A stretch of 64,000 nt of DNA, taken from assembly GCF_000423705.1 (NCBI RefSeq), contig NZ_AUIM01000012.1, forward strand, positions 248,001 through 312,000, in the 5' to 3' direction. Positions 9,012 to 18,655 of the stretch are shown in pieces. The DNA is from Stappia stellulata DSM 5886. Lineage in GTDB: Bacteria; Pseudomonadota; Alphaproteobacteria; Rhizobiales; Stappiaceae. Numbering within the stretch: position 1 is the first letter of the stretch; the number at the start of each line of letters is the position of its first letter. The notes beneath the pieces were generated by a model that ran no database searches, was not told the origin of the DNA, and saw only the letters and a list, made by a program, of their open reading frames with translations. Position numbers and translations under genes: made by a program.

Positions 9012-9596
9012 CTAGGTGTCTTCAGGAAATCCGGGCCGGAATTCAAAAAGTCCTTCCTCGACAAGGAAGGCGCGCCATTGGTCGGCCATGGCTTCGAACA
9101 ATTCGATGGCTTTAAACCGCTTGTCGCCTACCGTGACATAGGTGAGCACACTTGCGTTCGTCACCAACGGCTCGTGGGTTTCTTTTTCCGGCTGCGACCA
9201 TGTGAAGATCACCGTGCTTCCAGTCCAGAGGTCGGGTTTTAAATCCGTGCGAACCTCGCGATGCTTCCCGCTGTTTGCAAGCATGTGGCAAAATTCCAGA
9301 GCAGGAAGACGATCCTTCTGCATGTCTTTGAAACGCGCCTCCACCGTCAGCCCGTTTTTCCTCGATGGGCCGCAACGCTTGAAGCCGGACAGTCGCTCAT
9401 AGGAGGCATCGTCAACGCAATGAAGCGTCCAATCCACAAGATGCCATGCGTCTATGGAACAGTCGAACGCGGCATATCTGGAATCAGCGGATGACCGTGC
9501 CGATCGCAATCGCTCGATATCGAAAAGCAGTTTCTCGTATAGGTCGGTCGGTTCTCTCAGGCCGAAGGTCTTCGTTCGATCTTGTTGCGCGCTCAT
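9012..9596 (-). CDS. Hypothetical protein
   Basis: 194 residues, not recognised. It is soluble, without signal peptide or TM helix. The first ~110 residues look mostly alpha-helical with charged faces (TDLYEKLLFDIERLRSA, CSIDAWHLVDWTLHCV, CHMLANSGKHREV), and the second part contains beta-rich segments (STVIFTWSQPEKE, ASVLTYVTVGDKRFKAIELF). The helical half with DAWHLVDWTLH and ANSGKH is reminiscent of HEPN-like or toxin-antitoxin-adjacent helical folds, but I cannot assign it. Its codon usage is less GC-biased than the neighbours. It stands alone between the EamA gene and the zinc-cluster protein at 9696. Confidence 0.6.
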   Translation of the reverse strand: MSAQQDRTKTFGLREPTDLYEKLLFDIERLRSARSSADSRYAAFDCSIDAWHLVDWTLHCVDDASYERLSGFKRCGPSRKNGLTVEARFKDMQKDRLPALEFCHMLANSGKHREVRTDLKPDLWTGSTVIFTWSQPEKETHEPLVTNASVLTYVTVGDKRFKAIELFEAMADQWRAFLVEEGLFEFRPGFPEDT

Positions 9597-9695
9597 GGAT
9601 CGACCCCTTGCTCCAGACCTTTTTCATTCTGCCGATGCGACGTCAATTATGGAGCTTTGGGCGCTTTTATCCGCTGCCTAACGGCGAGAGCGAGT

Positions 9696-10340
9696 TTAAT
9701 CGGCGCTCTGGTGCCAGCCGAGCGGATAGCCGGCCGAAAGGACCCCGATCACCGCAGCCGGTGTCAGCACCTCGACCGGCGTTGCGGCGTCAAGCTCGGG
9801 TGCCGGGCGATACCCGGCGAAATCCCATGCAATCAGCCCGCCGTTCCGCTTGGCGAAAAAGCCGCTTTTCGCGCGCACCATCGTGCCGTCGGGACAGGTT
9901 CGCAGGATGTCGTTAAGCGCGGTGACGGGCAGGGATGTTGTCGCGGAGACGGCGCGCTGGGCATGTAGCGCGCTGTCCATCGCATCGGCGCCCGGCGGGC
10001 GCTCCAGACCGCAGGTCTCTTGCCAGGCGGCCTGAAACGCCCGCGCGTCGGCACGCCGACACTCGAAACAGGGGCGGTGGCCGGCGCAAAGCGCCGTCAC
10101 TTCGTCCAGAAAGAACAGCTCCGTATAGCCGACGCCCATCACGTTACGCTGCCGGTGGTTGAAACACAGCACACAGGCGATCCACCGTCGTGACGTCCAG
10201 CGCGCGCGACCGAGCCGGCCGCTTGCGGGATCGTGCAGCCGCCCGCCGCGATTGCCCATCAGCGTGCCGCGCGCGGCCACGCCGTGCAGCGTTCCGTCCG
10301 GTGCCACGCGGTTTTGAAGGGGCGAGGGGCGGGCGGGCAT
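9696..10340 (-). CDS. Conserved hypothetical protein with Ada-like zinc-binding motif
   Basis: 214 residues, a conserved but uncharacterised alphaproteobacterial protein. The N-terminal part has RGTLMGNRGGRLHD (about 25-38) and SRRWIACVLCFNHRQRNVMG (about 50-69), then ELFFLDEVTALCAGHRPCFE and CRRADARAF (about 74-102). The segment AGHRPCFECRR is close to the AGFRPCKRCRP motif of the N-terminal zinc domain of Ada, and C57/C60 with C93/C96 could form a four-cysteine metal site; this is my inference. The C-terminal part (GTMVRAKSGFFAKRNGGLIA) has no clear relatives I can name. No TM or signal peptide. Confidence 0.7.
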   Translation of the reverse strand: MPARPSPLQNRVAPDGTLHGVAARGTLMGNRGGRLHDPASGRLGRARWTSRRWIACVLCFNHRQRNVMGVGYTELFFLDEVTALCAGHRPCFECRRADARAFQAAWQETCGLERPPGADAMDSALHAQRAVSATTSLPVTALNDILRTCPDGTMVRAKSGFFAKRNGGLIAWDFAGYRPAPELDAATPVEVLTPAAVIGVLSAGYPLGWHQSAD

Positions 10341-10379
10341 TTCGTTCAGGGGACGTGCCGGCCGGCAGGCCGCTCGAGC

Positions 10380-11006
10380 CTATCCAAGCCGCCAGTCCTC
10401 GATACTCTCGCCCTTTTCGCGCATGTCGTCGAGCCGGGCGTTGGCGTAGCGCTGGAAACCTTCCTGGCTGTAGGTGCCGCTGCGCACCCACTCGAAGAAA
10501 TGGTAGAAATAGAAGGGCGGAAGATAGCCCTGGATCCGGGTGGCTTCCGCCTCGCGACCGGATTTTCCGGCAACCGCCTCCGGGTCGTTGGGAAAGAACA
10601 CCAGCGTCGGCGTGAAGTTCACCAGCCACTTGCGCCCCAGGGCGCGTTCCTCCATCGCCTCGCCGTCGAAGTCTGTGACCTCGCGCGATCCGAACAGATC
10701 GAGCTGGATGATGGCGAAGTTCTCCTTCAGATACGGGAGATAGTCCTCCCGCTCCAGGTTCACCTCATGGGTCTTGCGGCAGTAGGGGCAGCCGGCCTGC
10801 TCGAACATCACCACGAGATGCTTGCCGGCCTCATGGGCCTCTGCCAGGTCGTCGCCAAGGTCCAGAAAACTCTCGACGAACCAGTCCTGATTGTAGAGGC
10901 CGTCGTCGCCAAGCGTGGCCGCGCCCGCCGGGCGCAGGCCCGCGCCAAGCGTCAGCGCGGCGCCCGTGGTCAGCACCCCTGTTCCGAATTGCCTGCGTGT
11001 GATCAT
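10380..11006 (-). CDS. Secreted thioredoxin-fold protein (SoxW-like)
   Basis: 208 residues. The N-terminus ITRRQFGTGVLTTGAALTLG is a twin-arginine-style or Sec signal sequence, with cleavage likely after AGA near residue 29. The mature part is a thioredoxin fold with a CPYC active site (EQAGCPYCRKTHEV, about 73-86) and the cis-proline region VNFTPTLVFF (about 128-137). That composition matches thioredoxin-like proteins such as SoxW that reduce or protect periplasmic partners. ATG 11006 starts the signal peptide; a longer in-frame start at 11030 lacks a reason. No sox genes are nearby, so the partner is unknown. Confidence 0.85.
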   Translation of the reverse strand: MITRRQFGTGVLTTGAALTLGAGLRPAGAATLGDDGLYNQDWFVESFLDLGDDLAEAHEAGKHLVVMFEQAGCPYCRKTHEVNLEREDYLPYLKENFAIIQLDLFGSREVTDFDGEAMEERALGRKWLVNFTPTLVFFPNDPEAVAGKSGREAEATRIQGYLPPFYFYHFFEWVRSGTYSQEGFQRYANARLDDMREKGESIEDWRLG

Positions 11007-11077
11007 CGTTTCCTCCCCGACGCATTCCATGAAACGAATGTATCAGTTTGTTCGCGCCTTGGCATCCACGGGAAAGA

Positions 11078-12259
11078 TCATCGCTCTTCGGGAAAGAGAG
11101 GCAGGGTTTCCGGTTCATCCGTGGCGGACCCGTCCTCCTGCGCCGGCCGGTCGGACGGGAACGCGGTGTCCGCGCTGTCGTGGTACGGGGCGGGGTCGTC
11201 GGCGGCCGCGGCTGCGGCTGCGGCTGCCGCATCCGCGGCCGCCGTCTCTTCCAGTTGGCGGCCAAGTGTCTCGATGTCCTGCCAGACCTTGACGGCCAGT
11301 TGATCGCGCGCGCCCTGTGCCATGAGCACTGCACGTGCCTGCGTGCCGGCGCCGCAGGCGGCAAGTGCCGTGCCGAGCGCATTGGCCGCCGCCTTGCTCT
11401 TCGGCGCCAGATCCCAGGCCGCGCAGGCATGATTGAGCGCGGCGGCGAGATTCCCGGAGCGGCGGTGCGCGTTCGACAGGTTGATCGAACAGTTCGCGTC
11501 GCCGGGATCGAGCGCCTGTGCCGCGGAGAAGGCGTCGATCGCGCCGGGCCAGTCCTCGCGCGCCTGCAGGATGGTGCCGAGCAGCGCCAGAGGCACCGGG
11601 TCTTTCGGGCGTACCTGGGCCGCCTGGCGTGCATAATCTTCCGCTTCGTCGAATCGGCTTTGGCGAAACAGGATTGTGGCAAGTCCGGACAGCGCCGGCG
11701 CATAGCCGGGGTCGAGTCGCAGGGCCTGGCGGTACTGTGCGATTGCCGCCGCAACCTGGCCGATCGGGCCTTGTGCATCGGCATCCAGCGTCAGCGCGGC
11801 GGCGGAGGTGGGCAGTGCCTGCAGCAGCCGGCGGGTCAGCGGCGCCGCCTCGCGTGGTTCGTCGAGACGCAGCAGAATCGTTGCCAGTCCGTAGAGCGCG
11901 TTGCGGTTGTCGGGTTCGCCCTCCAGCACGGCGACGAAGGCGTCGCGCGCCGGCTCCAGGCGGTCGAGCAGCAGGAGGGCGTTGCCGAGGTTGGCGCGTG
12001 CGGCGAGGTGACCGGGGCAGCTGAACACCACCTGACGCAGCAGCGTGACCGCCTCGTCCAGATCGCCGCGCCGAAGCAAGGCGGTTCCGGCCCGGTAGCG
12101 CGCCTCATGCGCTTGCGGCTCGCGGTTGACGATGTCGAGATAGACCCGCAATGCACCGTCCAGGTCACCGGCGCTTTCGCGCGCCATCGCGTCGTTGAGC
12201 GCGCGGGCGAGGCTGGCTGCGGCGGGATCGTCGGAAGATGGCGGAAGGGAAGACGACAT
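11078..12259 (-). CDS. Tetratricopeptide-repeat protein with poly-alanine tail
   Basis: 393 residues built from about nine TPR units, e.g. GDLDGALRVYLDIVNREPQ, GDLDEAVTLLRQVVFSCPGH, DRLEPARDAFVAVLEGEPDN and SRFDEAEDYARQAAQVRPKD. It has no signal peptide or catalytic motif, so it is probably a protein-interaction scaffold. The C-terminus contains an almost pure alanine stretch (about 342-357) followed by an acidic Pro/Ser-rich end. The start at ATG 12259 (MSSSLPPSSDD) is preferred because the upstream frame is basic, Pro/Arg-rich and unlike a TPR protein. It is divergent from guaA, with 256 bp between the two starts. Confidence 0.82.
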   Translation of the reverse strand: MSSSLPPSSDDPAAASLARALNDAMARESAGDLDGALRVYLDIVNREPQAHEARYRAGTALLRRGDLDEAVTLLRQVVFSCPGHLAARANLGNALLLLDRLEPARDAFVAVLEGEPDNRNALYGLATILLRLDEPREAAPLTRRLLQALPTSAAALTLDADAQGPIGQVAAAIAQYRQALRLDPGYAPALSGLATILFRQSRFDEAEDYARQAAQVRPKDPVPLALLGTILQAREDWPGAIDAFSAAQALDPGDANCSINLSNAHRRSGNLAAALNHACAAWDLAPKSKAAANALGTALAACGAGTQARAVLMAQGARDQLAVKVWQDIETLGRQLEETAAADAAAAAAAAAADDPAPYHDSADTAFPSDRPAQEDGSATDEPETLPLFPEER

Positions 12260-12515
12260 GGCCGGCGAGGCTCCTTGGCTGCGTGACGAGACGCAGGTTG
12301 CGCGTTTTGAAACGCGGCGCCGGCAGGCGCCGCCGCGCATGGGCAAAACGTTATGACGAAGGGTAGGGGTGTGTGTCGTCCCGGTCAAAGGAGATGGACA
12401 AAACGGCACGCCCGCAGACGGGTTATCCGCAGCCTTCGGGCGACAATGCGGCACTATGAGGGTCCGGACGCAGATTTCGGTTCAAAACTGCGAAGTCTTT
12501 GGGTAGAAGCGGCGC

Positions 12516-14063
<1,548 letters not shown>

Positions 14064-14774
14064 TCCCGGAGCGCCGGAGATGTCCGGCAGCTATCGGAAT
14101 ATCTCTCAAGTCACTGATATAGTAAAAAATCTGGCGCCCATTCGCCCGCTATCGTCCTGAAGAGAAGTGAGCCGACGGATCGGCTGACGGGCCGAGCTAG
14201 TCTTGCCACATTCGCACTTCGGGCATGCCGTCAACCCCAGAGGCCCGGTTGGTGGGAGTTTTTCTGGTATATCACGTTGATAACGCTGGAAAAATGAGGG
14301 GGGTGGAGGCGCCGCACCTGCCGATCTCGCGCTGGCCCGTGCGCGCGAGAAATGCATCGACGCTTGATGAACGGTTGGCGAGGGCCTTTTTCCCGCGCAG
14401 GAGAAGCGGCGCCTGAAAGAGGCGAAAAGCTTCGGAAAGTTCGGCGCGCGCAGGTTTCAGAATGCGCCGAAGCGCATGTCGAGCGCAACGGCACCTTCAG
14501 CATGATCGCCTCGGCGACCCGGATGCCTCGGGATCGCCGGCGCAGCCGAGGCACCGTCGAGCTTCTTTTCGCCAACCATCTGGCCACCGTTGAAAGCCGG
14601 GTTGAAAATTTCGACGCATCGCGCGTCAACCCGCCTTGCCCGGAATCGCGATGTGGGTCTCCTGCTCGAGCGAGACGATCCCCGTCGGGGTGATCTGGTG
14701 CTTCGCCCAGATGCCCGTGACGGGGATCCCCTCCATCCGGAGCCGCGCGGGGATGGCGGGAAAGGCCGGGTCCC
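14064..14774. other. Gene-free 0.7-kb stretch after guaA
   Basis: No gene I can support. The overlapping frames here are Arg/Ser-rich or broken. The half next to guaA is noticeably AT-richer (14100-14135 and 14262-14297). The last ~135 bases encode the end of an otherwise absent minus-strand protein (separate entry). No integrase, tRNA or intact repeat is visible. Confidence 0.5.
14630..14774 (-). pseudogene. C-terminal remnant of an unidentified protein
   Basis: On the minus strand, just after the PHP gene stop, one frame reads FPAIPARLRMEGIPVTGIWA, then KHQITPTGIVSLEQETHIAI and PGKAG before a TGA near 14633. This is compositionally like real protein (balanced, Ile/Thr/Glu-containing), unlike the Arg/Pro shadows around it, but it has no start and no upstream extension except through the PHP gene in another frame. 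It may be the last 45 residues of a deleted gene of the same operon. I do not recognise the family. Confidence 0.4.
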
Positions 14775-15668
14775 CTACGCCACCTTGAACGGGTTGCTCC
14801 AGGCTCGGAGGCCGGCGCGGTCGCCGATCACCAGCCGCGCCCAGCCGCCGGCGAACCGGTCGAGCGGCAGCCGCGCATGGGTGACACCGTCGCCCATGAC
14901 GACCGCCGTGCGTGCCCCTTGCCCGATCAGCCAGACACTGTCGACCGGGCTCGTCTCGACGCTCAGCCCGTCGCCCTCGAAGTCGACGTGATGGATCTGC
15001 GGCCCCTGCGAGGCGTAGTAGGCGCCGGCCTTCAGCGCTGCCAGGATCGCTTCAGGCGTGTTTTCGGTTGCCTTGACCATCACCCAGCCGCGGCACGTCT
15101 CGCCCTGGTAGCGGTGCGCGTCGTCGGTCGCCAGTGCGCCGAGCGGCTGCCCGCGGTCGACGAGCTGATCGAGCAGATAGTCGCCAGCCCCGCGCCCCGT
15201 CTCCCAGTCGCACATCGAGTTGAACACCTCGACCGCGTGCACCGGCGGCAGCGCCGTCGCGTCCTCGACGGTCAGGCCGTACCAGCCGGGATGGGCGAGC
15301 GTAACGAAGGCGCCGGCGTCGAGCGCGCGTCGGGCGAGCTGCGCGGCCGTCTCGTCGTCGCCGGGCTGTGCGAAGTCGAGCGGCAGGCCGTTGGCCAGCA
15401 GGTGCCACGTCTCGCCGTTGGCCAGCTGCGGCGCGTGCAGCTCGGCGCCGATCAGCGTCGTGAAGCCGTCGTCGCGATAGGCTGTCGTGTCCACCAGCGG
15501 AAAGCCGAAGCGCTCCATGAAATGGTCGGTCAGGCTGATGAAGTCGTAGCCGGCACGGCGGTAGAAGGCGCACACGCGCTCTGGCGTCGGATCGCCGTCC
15601 GAGCGCGAGGAGTGGCAGTGCAGGTTGCCGCGCAGGAAGCTGCCGGGCGAGGTGAAGGCGTTGAGCAT
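14775..15668 (-). CDS. PHP-domain metal-dependent phosphoesterase (CehA/McbA-like)
   Basis: 297 residues, soluble. PHP-family hydrolase with the metal-binding motifs GNLHCHSSRSDGD (His-x-His, about 14-26), SLTDHF (about 45-50), LIGAELHAP (Glu, about 72-80), FVTLAHPGWYG (His, about 116-126) and LGALATDDAHRY (Asp-x-His, about 176-187). These PHP enzymes bind two or three metals and cleave phosphoesters; CehA-like members act on small molecules. It is the last gene of a minus-strand operon behind an ABC importer (binding protein, two permeases, ATPase), which suggests it processes the imported compound or a metabolite of it. Confidence 0.82.
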   Translation of the reverse strand: MLNAFTSPGSFLRGNLHCHSSRSDGDPTPERVCAFYRRAGYDFISLTDHFMERFGFPLVDTTAYRDDGFTTLIGAELHAPQLANGETWHLLANGLPLDFAQPGDDETAAQLARRALDAGAFVTLAHPGWYGLTVEDATALPPVHAVEVFNSMCDWETGRGAGDYLLDQLVDRGQPLGALATDDAHRYQGETCRGWVMVKATENTPEAILAALKAGAYYASQGPQIHHVDFEGDGLSVETSPVDSVWLIGQGARTAVVMGDGVTHARLPLDRFAGGWARLVIGDRAGLRAWSNPFKVA

Positions 15669-15785
15669 GGTGAGCTGTCTTTCCAGAAGGGGGGCGGGTG
15701 AAGCGGCGGCCGTTGCGCTCTGCGCAAAGCCGCTGGAGCGGTGGCGCGAAGCCGGCCACGCGCTGCGGTGGCCGTCAGATCGGCG

Positions 15786-16928
15786 CTAGTGTTGGTGATG
15801 ATGCCAGACGGGTTGACCGGCGGTCGCCGCCGGCTGGCCGGCGACCAGCGTCTGCAGGGACACCGGCGGGTCGCCGGCGCGCTGCGCCGGCATCGGGCAC
15901 AGATGCCCGTCGCGGTAGACGGCGAAGCGGCGCGGCCGCAGCGCGACCCGCATCCCGGCCATCCAGCCGGCGTCAGGCTCGGCGGTCGCCTTGAGGCGCT
16001 GGCCGTCGATCGTCTCGAGATCGATCGCCAGGTGGGCGCCGAAGTCGGTCACCCGCAGCACGCGCGCGCCGCTCTCGTCGGTGGCGGCGGCGAGGCCGAG
16101 ATCCTCCGGCCGCAACGCCAGCCGTGCCGGGCCATCGGCGAGCGCCACCGGCAGTGCCATGTCGGCGGCGAACAGCCGCCCGCCCTCGACCCGCGCGTCG
16201 ATCAGGTTCATCTGGCCAATGAAGCCGGCGACGAACTCGGTGCGCGGCTGCCGGTAGACGACCTCCGGGCGATCGACCTGCTCCAGCCGTCCCTCGCGCA
16301 TCACCGCGATGCGGTCGGCCAGCGCCAGCGCCTCGTCCTGGCCGTGCGTGACGAACACCATGGTGATGCCGGCGCGACGCTGGATTTCGCGCACCTCCTC
16401 GCGCAGCCGCTCGCGCAGATGCTGGTCGAGGCTCGCGAAAGGTTCGTCGAGCAGCAGGATCTTCGGCTCCAGCACCAGCGAGCGCGCCAGCGCGACGCGC
16501 TGCTGCTGGCCGCCGGAAAGCTGCGTGGGGCGACGTTCGCCGAAACCGGCCAGCCCGACCATGTCGAGCGCCGCCTCGGTGCGCCGGCGCACCTCCGCGC
16601 GCGGCAGCCGCCGCAGCTTCAGCCCGAAGGCGACGTTGGCGAAGACATTCATGTGCGTCCAAAGCGCGTGGCTCTGGAACACCATGCCGGTCGGCCGCCG
16701 CTCCGGTGCCAGGCGGGTAACGTCGTCGCCGTCGATAAGCACGGCGCCGGCGCTCGGCGGCTCGAAGCCGCCGAGCATGCGCAGCACCGTTGACTTGCCC
16801 GAGCCGGACGGCCCGAGCAGGCACAGCAGCTCGCCGTCGCCGACCGCCAGCGACACGTCGTCGACAGCGCGTGTGGGGCCGAAGCGGCGGCCCAGATTCC
16901 GGGTTTCAAGCGTGGCCATCGTTTTCAC
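15786..16928 (-). CDS. ABC transporter ATPase (PotA/FbpC-like)
   Basis: 380 residues. Nucleotide-binding subunit of the importer encoded upstream. Walker A GPSGSGKST (about 39-47), Q-loop region GMVFQSHALW, signature LSGGQQQRVALARSL (about 138-152), Walker B KILLLDEPFASLD (about 157-169) and the H-loop VFVTHGQDEA. The C-terminal ~120 residues form a TOBE/MOP-type regulatory domain, then a Pro/Ala-rich extension ending in WHHHQH, an unusual natural histidine cluster. A second in-frame ATG three codons in (MATLETRNLG) is an equally good start. It lies 9 bp downstream of the second permease gene. Confidence 0.93.
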   Translation of the reverse strand: MKTMATLETRNLGRRFGPTRAVDDVSLAVGDGELLCLLGPSGSGKSTVLRMLGGFEPPSAGAVLIDGDDVTRLAPERRPTGMVFQSHALWTHMNVFANVAFGLKLRRLPRAEVRRRTEAALDMVGLAGFGERRPTQLSGGQQQRVALARSLVLEPKILLLDEPFASLDQHLRERLREEVREIQRRAGITMVFVTHGQDEALALADRIAVMREGRLEQVDRPEVVYRQPRTEFVAGFIGQMNLIDARVEGGRLFAADMALPVALADGPARLALRPEDLGLAAATDESGARVLRVTDFGAHLAIDLETIDGQRLKATAEPDAGWMAGMRVALRPRRFAVYRDGHLCPMPAQRAGDPPVSLQTLVAGQPAATAGQPVWHHHQH

Positions 16929-16937
16929 TCCGGTTTG

Positions 16938-17762
16938 TCAGGCGCCCAGCGCGCGGCCCAATGCCTGGGCGCCGAGGAAGCGGCGGGCGGCGATGAGCAG
17001 CAGGAACGAGGGAACCCACATGGCGAGGGAGAGGATCGCGCCGTACTGGACGACGAGCTCGGAATTGATGAAGCGGATCATAAGCAGCGGCACGGTGCGC
17101 ACCTCCGGCGCGCCGATCAGCCAGGCGACCTCGGTCTCGTAGAAGGTGTTGACGAAGGTCAGGAGCACCGCCGCCGAGATCGCCGGCAGCGCCTGCGGCA
17201 GCGTCACCGACCAGAACACGCGCAGCGGCGAGGCGCCGAGGTCGCGTGCCGCCTCCTCCTGACGCCGGTCGACGTTCTGGAACGCCGTCACCGGGATCCA
17301 CACCATGAACATCAGCGTCGATACGAGCTGGATGAGCACGACGCCCCAGAAGTTGCCGATCAGGCCGAGGCCGATGAAGATCGCGGCGATCGTGATGTAG
17401 AGGCCGAATTTGGGGAACGCGTAGACGGTCAGGAACGACATGAAGAACAGGTTGCGCCCCGGAAAATTCATCCGCGCGAAGGCGTAGGACGCCGGCAGGC
17501 AGATCACCACAGACAGCGCCGTGACGATGGCGGCCAGCGACAGCGACGTCGACATCGCCTCGCGGACGTCGCCGCGCGCCAGCATGTCGCCCCAGAAGCG
17601 CAGGCCGAACTTCTGCGGGATGACAGCGGGATAGCGCCACACCTCGGTGAACGCCCAGACCGCCACGTTGATGAGCGGCAGCAGGATCGCCACCGACAGC
17701 GCCGTGGCGATCAGCGGCCCTTTCCAGTCCAGCCGGCGGGGGAGGCCCAGACGCGCGATCAT
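16938..17762 (-). CDS. ABC transporter permease 2
   Basis: 274 residues with six predicted TM helices and the binding-protein-dependent permease motif EEAARDLGASPLRVFWSVTL (about 182-201). Inner-membrane subunit that pairs with the permease encoded at 17759-18655. Start is ATG 17762, which overlaps the stop of the upstream permease by four bases (ATGA), indicating translational coupling; a much longer open frame in front of it belongs to another frame of the upstream gene and is not used. PotC/FbpB-like architecture. Confidence 0.92.
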   Translation of the reverse strand: MIARLGLPRRLDWKGPLIATALSVAILLPLINVAVWAFTEVWRYPAVIPQKFGLRFWGDMLARGDVREAMSTSLSLAAIVTALSVVICLPASYAFARMNFPGRNLFFMSFLTVYAFPKFGLYITIAAIFIGLGLIGNFWGVVLIQLVSTLMFMVWIPVTAFQNVDRRQEEAARDLGASPLRVFWSVTLPQALPAISAAVLLTFVNTFYETEVAWLIGAPEVRTVPLLMIRFINSELVVQYGAILSLAMWVPSFLLLIAARRFLGAQALGRALGA

Positions 17763-18655
17763 GACGTCTGCTCGCGCCGGCTGCGCGCCACCGAGCGCAC
17801 GTAGAACAGGGCGAAAACGGCGCACAGCGCGAAGGTCACCACCGCCTGGGTGCGCGCTTGCACGGGATCGTCGACCTCGATGATCGTGCGCCGCATGAAC
17901 GGGCCCATCATCTCCGGCGCCGCCGGGCCGAGCAGGTAGGGCAGCGTGAAGGCGGAGAACAGGCCGAGAATAACGAAGGAGGCGGCGACCAGCAGCGTGC
18001 CGCGGATGCGCGGCAGGATGATGTGCCACAGGATGGTCAGCGAGCCGGCACCGACATCGCGCGCTGCCTCGATCGAAGCCCGCGAGACGTTGGCCAGGCC
18101 CGCCAGCACGATCAGCAGCGTCAGCGGCAGGTTGTCCCAAACCAGCCCGATGATCGGCCCCCACGGCGTCAGATAGGGGGTCGGCATTTTCGGCAGGCCG
18201 GCGGCGACCAGAAGCGTGTCGACCGTGCCGTTGGGGCCGAGCGTGCGGATCAGCGCATAGGCCAGGAGGATGGACGGCACGAACAGCGGAAACAGCGCCA
18301 GCGCCTGGATGTAGCCAGCCAGCCGCGTCTCCGAGAAGCGCAGATAGAGCGCGATCGGGAGGCTGATGACGAGCAGCAGCACCGTGCAGATCGCGGCCAC
18401 CCGGATCGTCAACCACAGATTGCGCAGGCTGAACCCGTCGGTGAAGAAGAAGCGGTAGGCCTCCAGGCTGAACTCCAGCCCCTGCGGCCCGTGCACGGTC
18501 AGCGTGTCGAAGACGGACAGCGCCACCGGCCAGATGATGAGCCCCAGAACCAGCGCCACGGGCGCGGCGACGAGGAGGAGGCCGATCGGCCTCCTCCCGC
18601 CGGCGCCGCGCGCTTTCGCGCCGGCGCCGATCGGTGTCGCGTCAACGCTCGACAT
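17759..18655 (-). CDS. ABC transporter permease 1
   Basis: 298 residues. After a short cytosolic N-terminus comes the first TM helix (about 24-45) and five more; the EAA loop is SRASIEAARDVGAGSLTILW (about 193-212). The GVVDxLL-like segment NGTVDTLLVAAGL and FVPSILLAYALIRTLGPNG are typical of Fe3+/phosphonate/polyamine-type importers. It overlaps the end of the binding protein gene by 14 bases and the next permease by four. Confidence 0.92.
   Translation of the reverse strand: MSSVDATPIGAGAKARGAGGRRPIGLLLVAAPVALVLGLIIWPVALSVFDTLTVHGPQGLEFSLEAYRFFFTDGFSLRNLWLTIRVAAICTVLLLVISLPIALYLRFSETRLAGYIQALALFPLFVPSILLAYALIRTLGPNGTVDTLLVAAGLPKMPTPYLTPWGPIIGLVWDNLPLTLLIVLAGLANVSRASIEAARDVGAGSLTILWHIILPRIRGTLLVAASFVILGLFSAFTLPYLLGPAAPEMMGPFMRRTIIEVDDPVQARTQAVVTFALCAVFALFYVRSVARSRREQTS

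Noticed and set aside
11180-11240. Alanine codon run in the TPR gene taken as a repeat element
   Set aside because: It is an in-frame GCN run within the coding sequence and encodes a poly-alanine linker, not a separate element.
14064-14240. tRNA or attachment core after guaA
   Set aside because: No TPsiC-arm sequence, cloverleaf or repeat of the guaA end could be found.
16938-18416. Permease 2 read as a 492-residue protein
   Set aside because: The first 218 residues are another frame of permease 1; the ATGA overlap at 17759-17762 defines the start.
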